A stretch of 64,000 bases of DNA from Arion vulgaris (lineage: Eukaryota; Mollusca; Gastropoda; Stylommatophora; Arionidae): positions 3,223,782 through 3,287,781 of the forward strand of contig CM036759.1 of the NCBI GenBank assembly GCA_020796225.1, given 5' to 3'. Positions within the stretch are counted from its first letter, which is position 1, and every line of letters starts with the position of its first letter. The notes below the pieces were generated by a model, which saw only the letters and a program-made list of their open reading frames with translations, was not told the origin of the DNA and did no database searches. Made by a program: the position numbers and the translations under genes. Below, in pieces: positions 24,245-36,489 of the stretch.

Positions 24245-25165
24245 TAATGACATCAGACAAATGGAGACATGTGTAATGACATCAGACAAATAGAGACATG
24301 TGTAATGACATCAGACAAATAGAGTCATGTGTAATGACATCAGACAAATGGAGACATGTGTAATGACATCAGACAAATAGAGACATGTGTAATGACATCA
24401 GACAAATAGAGACATGTGTAATGACATCAGACAAATAGAGACATGTAATGACATCAGACAAATAGAGACATGTAATGACATCAGACAATAGAGAGACATG
24501 AAATGACATCAGACAAATAGAGACATGTAATGACATAAAAGAAAAATAGAGAGACATGTAAATGACATAAAAGACAAATAGAGATAAATGTAATGACATC
24601 AGACAAATAGAGACATGTAATGACATCAGACAAATAGAGAGACATGTAATGACATCAGACAAATAGAGAGACATGTAATGCCATCAGACAAATAGAGAGA
24701 CATGTAATGGCATCAGACAAATAGAGAGGCATAATGACATAAAAGACAAATAGAGAGACATGTAAATGACATAAAAGACAAATAGAGAGACATGTAAATG
24801 ACATAAAAGACAAATAGAGAGACGTAATGACATAAAAGACACATAGAGAGACGTAATGACATAAAAGACAAATAGAGAGACATGTAATGACATAAAAGAC
24901 AAATAGAGAGACATATAATGACATAAAAGACAAATAGAGAGACATGTAATGACATAAAAGACAAATAGAGAGACATATAATGACATAAAAGACAAATAGA
25001 GAGACATGTAATGACATCAGACAAATAGAGTGACGTAATGACATAAAAGACAAATAGAGAGACATGTAAATGACCATAAAAGACAAATAGAGAGACATGT
25101 AAATGACATAAAAGACAAATAGAGAGACATGTAAATGACATAAAAGACAAATAGAGAGACATGTA
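24245..25165. repeat. Minisatellite, 29-33-bp unit, about 30 copies
   Basis: Two subfamilies. The left part uses AATGACATCAGACAAATAGA with GACATGTGT. The right part uses AATGACATAAAAGACAAATA with GAGAGACATGTA. There is a gradual mixture between 24530 and 24730, so one subfamily arose from the other. Confidence 0.93.
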
Positions 25166-25169
25166 ATGG

Positions 25170-25540
25170 GGAAACAAAAGTATAATGCTAGGAAATACTC
25201 TGTACATTTGACTATAGTATGACACACAACTACTGTCTATGACATCGTTGTCAACTCGATACCACGGGGAGGGGAGAATCATGGCGCCTATGTCATACAT
25301 TTATGGCGCCCTATATTTACTCTGCCGGCTTTACCGCAAATTCGATTTGAAGAAAACAAAAATTATTGTAACATTTTTGTTTGTGTGCAGCATTTTTATG
25401 AAAACGATCTTCCCACTTTGGCAATCTTGTTTGATTTCTAACCATACTGTCCAATAACAAACTCTCTCAACTTTTTATTTCAGTCAGATAGCGCCCACGT
25501 CTTTTCTTGAATCCTGTTTTGTCTCACAGCGTCAGGATCA
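25170..25540. other. Unique stretch
   Basis: ATGGCGCC occurs twice near 25281 and 25305. The 25239-25457 open frame has no recognisable domain. No gene is supported. Confidence 0.4.
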
Positions 25541-25544
25541 AAAA

Positions 25545-28500
25545 GAGATTGCTCATGCTAGAACTGACTTTTGTGTGTGGGCTTCATAAACAGTGTTGTT
25601 TTCTCTCTGTGTGCCTCTGTTATTTCTGAGATCTACCTTCTGCGTGGACGGGATTGCTCATGCTAGAACTGACTTTTGTGTGTGGGCTTCATAAACAGTG
25701 TTGTTTTCTCTCTGTGTGCCTCTGTTATTTCTGAGATCTATCTTCTGCGTGGACGGGATTGCTCATGCTAGAACTGACTTTTGTGTGTGGGCTTCATAAA
25801 CAGTGTTGTTTTCTCTCTGTGTGCCTCTGTTATTTCTGAGATCTACCTTCTGCGTGGACGGGATTGCTCATGCTAGAACTGACTTTTGTGTGTGGGCTTC
25901 ATAAACAGTGTTGTTTTCTCTCTGTGTGCCTCTGTTATTTCTGAGATCTACCTTCTGCGTGGACGGGATTGCTCATGCTAGAACTGACTTTTGTGTGTGG
26001 GCTTCATAAACAGTGTTGTTTTCTCTCTGTGTGCCTCTGTTATTTCTGAGATCTACCTTCTGCGTGGACGGGATTGCTCATGCTAGAACTGACTTTTGTG
26101 TGTGGGCTTCATAAACAGTGTTGTTTTCTCTCTGTGCCTCTGTTATTTCTGAGATCTATCTTCTGCGTGGACGGGATTGCTCATGCTAGAACTGACTTTT
26201 GTGTGTGGGCTTCATAAACAGTGTTGTTTTCTCTCTGTGTGCCTCTGTTATTTCTGAGATCTACCTTCTGCGTGGACGGGATTGCTCATGCTAGAACTGA
26301 CTTTTGTGTGTGGGCTTCATAAACAGTGTTGTTTTCTCTGTGTGCCTCTGTTATTTCTGAGATCTACCTTCTGCGTGGACGGGATTGCTCATGCTAGAAC
26401 TGACTTTTGTGTGTGGGCTTCATAAACAGTGTTGTTTTCTCTCTGTGTGCCTCTGTTATTTCTGAGATCTACCTTCTGCGTGGACGGGATTGCTCATGCT
26501 AGAACTGACTTTTGTGTGTGGGCTTCATAAACAGTGTTGTTTTCTCTGTGTGCCTCTGTTATTTCTGAGATCTACCTTCTGCGTGGACGGGATTGCTCAT
26601 GCTAGAACTGACTTTTGTGTGTGGGCTTCATAAACAGTGTTGTTTTCTCTCTGTGTGCCTCTGTTATTTCTGAGATCTACCTTCTGCGTGGACGGGATTG
26701 CTCATGCTAGAACTGACTTTTGTGTGTGGGCTTCATAAACAGTGTTGTTTTCTCTGTGTGCCTCTGTTATTTCTGAGATCTACCTTCTGCGTGGACGGGA
26801 TTGCTCATGCTAGAACTGACTTTTGTGTGTGGGCTTCATAAACAGTGTTGTTTTCTCTCTGTGTGCCTCTGTTATTTCTGAGATCTACCTTCTGCGTGGA
26901 CGGGATTGCTCATGCTAGAACTGACTTTTGTGTGTGGGCTTCATAAACAGTGTTGTTTTCTCTGTGTGCCTCTGTTATTTCTGAGATCTACCTTCTGCGT
27001 GGACGGGATTGCTCATGCTAGAACTGACTTTTGTGTGTGGGCTTCATAAACAGTGTTGTTTTCTCTCTGTGTGCCTCTGTTATTTCTGAGATCTACCTTC
27101 TGCGTGGACGGGATTGCTCATGCTAGAACTGACTTTTGTGTGTGGGCTTCATAAACAGTGTTGTTTTCTCTGTGTGCCTCTGTTATTTCTGAGATCTATC
27201 TTCTGCGTGGACGGGATTGCTCATGCTAGAACTGACTTTTGTGTGTGGGCTTCATAAACAGTGTTGTTTTCTCTCTGTGTGCCTCTGTTATTTCTGAGAT
27301 CTACCTTCTGCGTGGACGGGATTGCTCATGCTAGAACTGACTTTTGTGTGTGGGCTTCATAAACAGTGTTGTTTTCTCTCTGTGTGCCTCTGTTATTTCT
27401 GAGATCTATCTTCTGCGTGGACGGGATTGCTCATGCTAGAACTGACTTTTGTGTGTGGGCTTCATAAACAGTGTTGTTTTCTCTCTGTGTGCCTCTGTTA
27501 TTTCTGAGATCTACCTTCTGCGTGGACGGGATTGCTCATGCTAGAACTGACTTTTGTGTGTGGGCTTCATAAACAGTGTTGTTTTCTCTGTGTGCCTCTG
27601 TTATTTCTGAGATCTACCTTCTGCGTGGACGGGATTGCTCATGCTAGAACTGACTTTTGTGTGTGGGCTTCATAAACAGTGTTGTTTTCTCTCTGTGTGC
27701 CTCTGTTATTTCTGAGATCTACCTTCTGCGTGGACGGGATTGCTCATGCTAGAACTGACTTTTGTGTGTGGGCTTCATAAACAGTGTTGTTTTCTCTGTG
27801 TGCCTCTGTTATTTCTGAGATCTATCTTCTGCGTGGACGGGATTGCTCATGCTAGAACTGACTTTTGTGTGTGGGCTTCATAAACAGTGTTGTTTTCTCT
27901 CTGTTGCCTCTGTTATTTCTGAGATCTACCTTCTGCGTGGACGGGATTGCTCATGCTAGAACTGACTTTTGTGTGTGGGCTTCATAAACAGTGTTGTTTT
28001 CTCTGTGTGCCTCTGTTATTTCTGAGATCTATCTTCTGCGTGGACGGGATTGCTCATGCTAGAACTGACTTTTGTGTGTGGGCTTCATAAACAGTGTTGT
28101 TTTCTCTCTGTGTGCCTCTGTTATTTCTGAGATCTACCTTCTGCGTGGACGGGATTGCTCATGCTAGAACTGACTTTTGTGTGTGGGCTTCATAAACAGT
28201 GTTGTTTTCTCTGTGTGCCTCTGTTATTTCTGAGATCTACCTTCTGCGTGGACGGGATTGCTCATGCTAGAACTGACTTTTGTGTGTGGGCTTCATAAAC
28301 AGTGTTGTTTTCTCTCTGTGTGCCTCTGTTATTTCTGAGATCTATCTTCTGCGTGGACGGGATTGCTCATGCTAGAACTGACTTTTGTGTGTGGGCTTCA
28401 TAAACAGTGTTGTTTTCTCTCTGTGCCTCTGTTATTTCTGAGATCTATCTTCTGCGTGGACGGGATTGCTCATGCTAGAACTGACTTTTGTGTGTGGGCT

Positions 28501-28667
28501 TCATAAACAGTGTTGTTTTCTCTCTGTGCCTCTGTTATTTCTGAGATCTATCTTCTGCGTGGACGGGATTGCTCATGCTAGAACTGACTTTTGTGTGTGG
28601 GCTTCATAAACAGTGTTGTTTTCTCTGTGTGCCTCTGTTATTTCTGAGATCTACCTTCTGCGTGGAC
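25545..28667. repeat. Minisatellite, 105/103-bp unit, about 30 copies
   Basis: The unit contains GGGATTGCTCATGCTAGAAC, TGACTTTTGTGTGTGGGCTT, CATAAACAGTGTTGTTTTCT, TGTTATTTCTGAGATCTACC and TTCTGCGTGGAC. The only common differences are CTCTCTGTGTGCC versus CTCTGTGTGCC (105 versus 103 bp), CTCTCTGTGCC, and CTACC versus CTATC. Homogeneity is extreme. Confidence 0.98.
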
Positions 28668-28744
28668 GGCCTTTTGTCGTGGTCATCTTAACTTGATGAA
28701 TATTACGACTGTAAGAAGAGGCAACTTTAGAAATGAAGACCGCA

Positions 28745-28985
28745 TGTGTGTTGCCATGGCTCGCAAGGGAAGCAAAGAATTGTAACACTGCGACCTACAA
28801 GGCATGCCATAAGAGGCGACCAAGGTAGGGACCTAGGAAGCTACCTAATAAATAAAAAGCATCGCAAAATCGAATATGCTGGCCTACTTGTGGGCGTATA
28901 ACTGACACAATGTACAATCGCTCTTAGGCTCAGATGGCACACAAATCACACAGAGTGGTTAACAAGTGGTCGATATGGAGCGATC
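28745..28985 (+). mobile_element. Dispersed element X, copy 1
   Basis: GCTCGCAAGGGAAGCAAAGA, then GCATGCCATAAGAGGCGACC, GGTAGGGACCTAGGAAGC, then ACAATGTACAATCGCTCTTA and TTAACAAGTGGTCGATATGG. The same blocks occur in the same order on the minus strand at 51795-52175. It ends where LINE-A coding begins. I cannot assign a class: there are no terminal inverted repeats and no clear RNA polymerase III boxes. Confidence 0.6.
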
Positions 28986-29335
28986 GAAGAAAAAGAAATG
29001 AAGACATCAGGAAGAAAGTGGGTACAACATCAGTACTAGACTCCATCAAGAAACAACACATTCAATGCTTCGGCCACATAAGCAGATTACCAAGAGTGTA
29101 CAACATCAGTACTAGACTTCATCAAGAAACAAGAAATTCAATGCTTCGGCCACATAAGCATACTACCAACAGACAGTGTGCCTCAAAGAGCAATGTTACG
29201 CTGATACAGTGGATACAAAGCAAAAGCCTGGCCACACAAAAGTTGGACATAAGAGACAAAAGTCCGTTCTAGAAATCTCTTCTTATCTTGAAGTTGTGAG
29301 GCAAATCAGGATTAGAGAAAGAAAGAAAACAAAGT
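28986..29335 (+). mobile_element. LINE-A copy 1, RT C-terminal fragment with 77-bp duplication
   Basis: The frame from 28934 reads RRKRNEDIRKKVGTTSVLDS, then IKKQHIQCFGHISRLP, matching the copy at 62380-62480. The segment TACAACATCAGTACTAGACT through GCCACATAAGCA is tandemly duplicated (29022 and 29098). The end (TCCGTTCTAGAAATCTCTTC and GTTGTGAGGCAAATCAGGAT) matches 31803-31860 and 62590-62640. KKQ..I..FGHI.RLP is typical of the region after the RT core in CR1/RTE-like LINEs. No catalytic RT motif is present. Confidence 0.75.
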
Positions 29336-29401
29336 GCATAGAGATGCTCGCTCCAGAAGTGTTTGAAGAAGAAGAAGAAGTAGGCCTACTGAACTTCATT
29401 A

Positions 29402-30469
29402 AGAAACAACAAGTTAAATGATAGGTAAGTTCATATAAACAGATTACCAACAGATAGTGCGTTTCAAATAGCAAAGTCATTGCAAACAACAAGTTAAATG
29501 ATAGGTAAGTTCATATAAACAGATTACCAACAGATAGTGCGTTTCAAATAGTAAAGTCACTGCAAACAACAAGTTAAATGATAGGTAAGTTCATATAAAC
29601 AGATTACCAACAGACAGTGCGTTTCAAATAGCAAAGTCACTGCAAACAACAAGTTAAATGATAGGTAAGTTCATATAAACAGATTACCAACAGATAGTGC
29701 GTTTCAAATAGCAAAGTCATTGCAAACAACAAGTTAAATGATAGGTAAGTTCATATAAACAGATTACCAACAGACAGTGCGTTTCAAATAGCAAAGTCAC
29801 TGCAAACAACAAGTTAAATGATAGGTAAGTTCATATAAACAGATTACCAACAGATAGTGCGTTTCAAATAGCAAAGTCATTGCAAACAACAAGTTAAATG
29901 ATAGGTAAGTTCATATAAACAGATTACCAACAGATAGTGCGTTTCAAATAGCAAAGTCACTGCAAACAACAAGTTAAATGATAGGTAAGTTCACATAAAC
30001 AGATTACCAACAGATAGTGCGTTTCAAATAGCAAAGTCATTGCAAACAACAAGTTAAATGATAGGTAAGTTCATATAAACAGATTACCAACAGATAGTGC
30101 GTTTCAAATAGCAAAGTCATTGCAAACAACAAGTTAAATGATAGGTAAGTTCATATAAACAGATTACCAACAGACAGTGCGTTTCAAATAGCAAAGTCAC
30201 TGCAAACAACAAGTTAAATGATAGGTAAGTTCATATAAACAGATTACCAACAGATAGTGGTTTCAAATATAAAAGTCATTGCAAACAACAAGTTAAATGA
30301 TAGGTAAGTTCATATAAACAGATTACCAACAGATAGTGCGTTTCAAATAGCAAAGTCATTGCAAACAACAAGTTAAATGATAGGTAAGTTCATATAAACA
30401 GATTACCAACAGACAGTGCGTTTCAAATAGCAAAGTCATTGCAAACAACAAGTTAAATGATAGGTAAGT
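29402..30469. repeat. Minisatellite, 80-bp unit, about 13 copies, from LINE-A coding
   Basis: The unit is AACAAGTTAAATGATAGGTA, AGTTCATATAAACAGATTAC, CAACAGATAGTGCGTTTCAA, ATAGCAAAGTCATTGCAAAC. It corresponds to the LINE-A segment around the RLPTDSA codons. Variants: CAGATAG or CAGACAG, AGTCAT or AGTCAC. Confidence 0.97.
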
Positions 30470-30477
30470 TCACATAA

Positions 30478-31649
30478 GCTGCTTAGACCAAATAATTATC
30501 CTACGACTAATTTTGGAGGAACATATTGAGAAGCAACAACCACTCATACTAAATTTCATCGATTTTAAAAGCCTTTGATAGTCTACACAGAATCTCTCTG
30601 TGGAATATTCTGAGATGCTATGGAATACCAGACAAAATAATAAACATTATCAAGAGCCTCTATGATGGTTCACAGTGTGCAGTTCGCCCTGATGGTGGGC
30701 ACATCGACTGGTTTATGGTTGAAACCGGAGTAAAGCAAGGCTGTATTCTATCTCCGCTATTGTTTGGAGTGGCCATTGACTGGGTGATGCGAAAATGTTG
30801 CAGGGGCGAAACTGGCATCGATTGGGTGAAAATAGTCAACTAGAAGATTTGGATTTTGCAGATGATATTGCCTTGTTAAGTAGAAACAACCAAGATATGC
30901 AGAGAAAAACAGACAACTTGTCATCTATAGCATCAAAGTTGGACTGCAGATAAGCTATGAAAAAACAAATATAATGAAGACACCTATGGCAAGTAATGCA
31001 ATCACACTGGAATCTAAAATGATAAAAATAACAGAGCAGTTCACCTATTTAGGTAGCAATTTTGATTGCACAGGAAATGTTAAAAATAAATTATGATACG
31101 AATTGGCAAAGCAACATCAGCTTTTAAAAGTCTAAATAAAATATGGAACTGCAAGTTATACAGTATTAAAACTAAATTACGAATTTTCAATTCAAATGTT
31201 GTATCAATCCTAACATATGCCAGCGAGAGTTGGAAAATGACTAAAGATATAGATAGCAAGTTGAATGTATTTGAAAATAGATGTCTGCGAAAAATAATGA
31301 ATATAAAATGGAACGAATTCAGAAGAAGTGATGAAATCAAAGACATGTCTAGTCAACCACTAGTGACAACTGTTATAAGAAAGAGAAGATGGAGATATGT
31401 TGGGCACACCTTGAGGAGAAATGAGCAACGAATATCAAAGCAGGCATTGAAGTGGGATGCAAAGGGTTCAAGAAGAGAGGTCGACCTAAGGAGACCCGAA
31501 GCGAACTTTGCTGAGAGAGGCAGGAAATATTGGTCTCAGTTCCATGGAGGAGATTGAGCGAGTTGCCCAGGATAGAGCGGTATGGAGAAATGACTTGCAG
31601 GCCCTATGTAACGTATAACGGTACGAGAGGAATTATTATTATTATAAGG
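30478..31649 (+). mobile_element. LINE-B, nested 5'-truncated copy with RT catalytic motifs
   Basis: The reading frames contain the RT motif series. From 30487, DQIIILRLILEEHIEKQQPL; at about 30560, FIDFK followed by a one-base shift into KAFDSLHR (domain A); WFMVETGVKQGCILSPLLFG (domain B, near 30713-30770); DLDFADDIALLS (FADD catalytic aspartates, codons 30855-30866); and the C-terminal frame 31093-31557 with WKMTKDIDSKLNVFENRCLR and RRWRYVGHTLRRN. Stops at TGCAGATAA (30948-30956) and TTATGA (31091-31096), plus frameshifts, show it is inactive. The 3' end is GAGGAATTATTATTATTATA. The octamer TCACATAA flanks it on both sides (30470-30477 and 31650-31657), a target-site duplication. The motif style fits RTE/CR1-like non-LTR elements; the endonuclease is missing. 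Confidence 0.9.
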
Positions 31650-31870
31650 TCACATAAACAGATTACTAACAGACAGTGCGTCTCAAATAGCAAAGTCACT
31701 GCGATACAGTGCACGAAAGCACAAGAGCGTCAACGCAAAAGATGGACCACAGAAATAACAGAGGCCGTGAAAAAACATTATTTATGAGGCGCACACAAAA
31801 GTCTGTTCTAGAAATCTCTTCTTATCCTGACGCTGTGAGACAAAAAAGATGATTAGAGAGAAAAGACAGA

Positions 31871-32955
31871 CTTATACATATGATATACATATAACGACGA
31901 CGACAACGACAGCGGATGTGAACATACATGCTAATATCGACAAGATAAGCTGATTCTATGAGGGCAAAGATGTGCATCATGGGTAGGATTCTATGACAAA
32001 GACTGAGCTTGGTTGACTTTTCTTGCTTGAGTAGATTATTTTGGATCATTGGGATTTGGATAAACGGCGTTGTATTGTGTGTGTACGTGATATGTACGTG
32101 AGTGCGCGTATGTGTGTACATTTACTTTATTTTCTCCCGACAATCAGTGATACAATCACATAGCACATTCTGTTCAGATATGTTTATTTGATGTTGACAA
32201 AATTGCTATCTCCAGTGACTATATTCTGTCTTGACTTCACTAATCCTGTAGCAGACATACAGATTCTAAGTCCACCTCATTGGAATACACAGCAGTTCAA
32301 TAAAACAGTGTTCCAACTCTAGAGAATGACCAATGTCCGATAACAGATGCTAGATAATAACAGCTAAAACAACCATCGGATGGAAATACAACGTCAGAGA
32401 TGGGGTACTATGGTTTTCTCCGTAGCCAGCAAGTTGTTATATTCCGTTCCGGACATAACATAACCGAGGTTAGCTCGAGCCAAAACATTGTTCAGTGTGC
32501 TCACGGTACAGATGTCCTGATCCTTTATTTAAGGATTACATTACAACTACACCAGCAAGTCTGAGTAAGGGTCGCCTGAATGATGAGGGACAACAGTGAC
32601 AAGGAAAGCAAGTCTTCAAGCAACAATCAGTCAGAGGCGCCATATTAGACGCATTGAGTTCATAACTTGAGAATGCAACATCATTCCCGGATGTCTAGCA
32701 AAATTATGACAATCCTCATCAGGACACAGAGACTTGTCTTCACTTGTATAACTTAATCATGACAACATGTTTAATCCAAACTTGATATTAATCTATTCAA
32801 TCGAGTCGTCATGAAAACTAGCAAGTAATTTCAAGATCTGTACACTGATTGACATGTGAGATTTGTTAAGATATTCTAGGTTGTCAACAATTCAGACTAA
32901 CATTCCGTTGTCGTCAGCATTTAACTTCAAGCAAAGATTACATTACACATAGACT
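31871..32955. other. Unique stretch, nothing recognised
   Basis: No tandem array and no protein-like frame. Contains CGACGACGACAACGACAGCG near 31894. About 1.1 kb of ordinary noncoding sequence. Confidence 0.5.
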
Positions 32956-32956
32956 C

Positions 32957-33530
32957 ATCATCATCATCATTTAATAGCTTGTCCTGAGCAGAACTTTGTC
33001 ATTCTAACAGTTCTTCGCAATTTCTCTCATAGGTCAGATGTTCCGCTTCTGCAGCCGCCATGTTCAGATCATCAGTTACATCCTGAATACATTTTTGCCA
33101 TATTCTTTCTCTTCTCCTCTTTGCCGTGTTGTTTCCTTCAATAATAGCCATCTCCAACTCTTCGTGTTTCTTTCTATGTCCAACATACTTCCATTTTTCT
33201 CATTGTCTTTCTCTTCTCCTCTTTGCCGGGTTGTCTCCTTCAATAATAGCCATCTCCAACCCCTCGTGTTTCTTTCTATGTCCAACATACTTCCATTTTT
33301 CTCATTCTTATTTGTAGCATCATCCAGTTTTCTTTGATTTTGACTTCTTTCTGGATTAATCTATTTGTTCTTGTCTCTGTCCATGGTCTACGGAGGACTC
33401 TTCTGTAACACTTATATTATTCAAAAGCACATATATGTTTTTCTACTGCTTGTTAAATAGCCATGTTTCTCAACCATAAGTTGCCTCTGAGAATATCTTA
33501 GTTTTCCTATTAGTTCCATTTCCATACTGT
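32957..33530 (-). mobile_element. LINE-C 3' end
   Basis: On the minus strand from about 33500: TKIFSEATYG, stop, ETWLFNKQ, then RRPWTETRTNR-like sequence, EKWKYVGHRKKHEGLEMAII followed by EGDNPAKRRRE, and finally VTDDLNMAAAEAEHLTYERN. The series LLYG.E.W / KYVGH..RH / II.G...GKRRRGRP / DDI..A...A..R is the usual RT C-terminus of CR1/L2-like LINEs. It ends in a (TGA)n tail at 32957-32970. A segment of about 95 bp (TAATAGCCATCTCCAAC and flanks) is duplicated in tandem at 33110-33300. Confidence 0.65.
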
Positions 33531-33639
33531 TTTTTAGTTGTTTAATTTTTGGTTATGCCATGTTTGTTCGCTTAATTTCCTTCATCTGATTTACACATAA
33601 ACTATGAGACATACATGGAAGAAATCTCTTGATATCACA

Positions 33640-33776
33640 AGACAAGACATACAGACAAGACAAGACGCACAGACAAGACAAGACGCACAGACAGGACAAG
33701 ACGCACAGACAAGACAAGACGCACAGACAGGACAAGATGCACAGACAGGACAAGACGCACAGACAGGACAAGACAT
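33640..33776. repeat. 18-bp array, about 7 copies
   Basis: The unit is CAGACAAGACAAGACGCA, with AGACAGGACAAG variants. Period six codons, so frames are open. Confidence 0.93.
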
Positions 33777-33879
33777 CAATAAGATATTTCAGTATGTGTG
33801 CACTTAGTGCACCAGAATCCGTGCGCTTCATGTCACAATATCACAGTATGTGTCCAGACACTATCAATAATGAAGGTAT

Positions 33880-35118
33880 CTGTTTGTGTTATCATATTCA
33901 ACTAAAATCAAACTGTATGCACTGTATGCGTGCCGGTTTATCTGTTTGTGTGATCATATTCAACTAAAATCAAACTGTATGCACTGTATGCGTGCCGGTT
34001 TATCTGTTTGTGTTATCATATTCAACTAAAATCAAACTGTATGCACTGTATGCGTGCCGGTTTATCTGTTTGTGTTATCATATTCAACTAAAATCAAACT
34101 GTATGCACTGTATGCGTGCCGGTTTATCTGTTTGTGTTATCATATTCAACTAAAATCAAACTGTATGCACTGTATGCGTGCCGGTTTATCTGTTTGTGTT
34201 ATCATATTCAACTAAAATCAAACTGTATGCACTGTATGCGTGCCGGTTTATCTGTTTGTGTGATCATATTCAACTAAAATCAAACTGTATGCACTGTATG
34301 CGTGCCGGTTTATCTGTTTGTGTGATCATATTCAACTAAAATCAAACTGTATGCACTGTATGCGTGCCGGTTTATCTGTTTGTGTGATCATATTCAACTA
34401 AAATCAAACTGTATGCACTGTATGCGTGCCGGTTTATCTGTTTGTGTTATCATATTCAACTAAAATCAAACTGTATGCACTGTATGCGTGCCGGTTTATC
34501 TGTTTGTGTGATCATATTCAACTAAAATCAAACTGTATGCACTGTATGCGTGCCGGTTTATCTGTTTGTGTGATCATATTCAACTAAAATCAAACTGTAT
34601 GCACTGTATGCGTGCCGGTTTATCTGTTTGTGTGATCATATTCAACTAAAATCAAACTGTATGCACTGTATGCGTGCCGGTTTATCTGTTTGTGTGATCA
34701 TATTCAACTAAAATCAAACTGTATGCACTGTATGCGTGCCGGTTTATCTGTTTGTGTGATCATATTCAACTAAAATCAAACTGTATGCACTGTATGCGTG
34801 CCGGTTTATCTGTTTGTGTTATCATATTCAACTAAAATCAAACTGTATGCACTGTATGCGTGCCGGTTTATCTGTTTGTGTTATCATATTCAACTAAAAT
34901 CAAACTGTATGCACTGTATGCGTGCCGGTTTATCTGTTTGTGTTATCATATTCAACTAAAATCAAACTGTATGCACTGTATGCGTGCCGGTTTATCTGTT
35001 TGTGTTATCATATTCAACTAAAATCAAACTGTATGCACTGTATGCGTGCCGGTTTATCTGTTTGTGTGATCATATTCAACTAAAATCAAACTGTATGCAC
35101 TGTATGCGTGCCGGTTTC
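33880..35118. repeat. Minisatellite, 62-bp unit, 20 copies
   Basis: The unit is ATCTGTTTGTGTGATCATAT, TCAACTAAAATCAAACTGTA, TGCACTGTATGCGTGCCGGT, TT. Almost the only variation is GTGTGATC versus GTGTTATC, in runs. Very homogeneous. Confidence 0.98.
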
Positions 35119-35485
35119 ATGTCCAACCTTCATGTACCGTTCAATCTGTCGGAGATTGATTGCTAGCAGATATAGTGTACACATTTCTAGTGTTTCATGC
35201 AAGTTCTAAACTGATAGTGTTAATAATTATATCATAGTAATGAAATATCAGTAAAGTTCTGGTAACATTGTGAAGTTCTTGTCTAATAGTACCGTTCTTG
35301 TGTAATAGTGAATTTCTTGTGTAATATAAACATTAAACAAAGGTAAAATGAGAAAGAAGCAAGCTATCATCAAGTCACTGACAGCATTATGTGAACGGCT
35401 GTAGTACACAGGAAATAGATACACACGTGATAGCATTTCATACAAACTAATCTAAGTAGCATGACATATCAATAGAAGTGTCATA

Positions 35486-36415
35486 ATTTGTGGACTTGTT
35501 GGAATCCATCACTTTCCTAACTAATATATCTACTATCTCAACTATATTTATTCCGTGTGAACTTGTTGGAATCCATCACTTTCCTAACTAATATATCTAC
35601 TATCTCAACTATATTTATTCCGTGTGAACTTGTTGGAATCCATCACTTTCCTAACTAATATATCTACTATCTCAACTATATTTATTCCGTGTGAACTTGT
35701 TGGAATCCATCACTTTCCTAACTAATATATCTACTATCTCAACTATATTTATTCCGTGTGAACTTGTTGGAATCCATCACTTTCCTAACTAATATATCTA
35801 CTATCTCAACTATATTTATTCCGTGTGAACTTGTTGGAATCCATCACTTTCCTAACTAATATATCTACTATATCAACTATATTTATTCCGTGTGAACTTT
35901 TTGGGAATCCATCACTTTCCTAACTAATATATCTACTATCTCAACTATATTTATTCCGTGTGAACTTGTTGGAATCCATCACTTTCCTAACTAATATATC
36001 TACTATCTCAACTATATTTATTCCGTGTGAACTTGTTGGAATCCATCACTTTCCTAACTAATATATCTACTATCTCAACTATATTTATTCCGTGTGAACT
36101 TGTTGGAATCCATCACTTTCCTAACTAATATATCTACTATCTCAACTATATTTATTCCGTGTGAACTTGTTGGAATCCATCACTTTCCTAACTAATATAT
36201 CTACTATATCAACTATATTTATTCCGTGTGAACTTGTTGGAATCCATCACTTTCCTAACTAATATATATATCTCAACTATATTTATTCCGTGTGAACTTG
36301 TTGGAATCCATCACTTTCCTAACTAATATATCTACTATATCAACTATATTTATTCCGTGTGAACTTGTTGGAATCCATCACTTTCCTAATATATATAAAT
36401 CAACTATATTTATTC
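35486..36415. repeat. Minisatellite, 67-bp unit, 14 copies
   Basis: The unit is GAACTTGTTGGAATCCATCA, CTTTCCTAACTAATATATCT, ACTATCTCAACTATATTTAT, TCCGTGT. A few copies read ACTATATCAAC. The last copies have short deletions. The 35119-35485 segment before it is unique. Confidence 0.97.
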
Positions 36416-36489
36416 CAATCTATTTCCTGATCTAAGCACAGTTTCCTATTCAACTTGATTACCATTCAGCACAAACCTACTCGTAGACG

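Larger units (their letters stand above)
29385..31870 (+). mobile_element. LINE-A copy 2, split by an 80-bp array and a nested LINE-B
   Basis: It starts with LNFIKKQQVK at 29390, continues as the 80-bp array (29402-30469), is interrupted by LINE-B at 30478-31649, and resumes at 31650 with CACATAAACAGATTACTAAC and RQCVSNSKVTAIQ. It ends with the shared tail TCTGTTCTAGAAATCTCTTC near 31802. The two halves are continuous once LINE-B is ignored. Confidence 0.75.
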
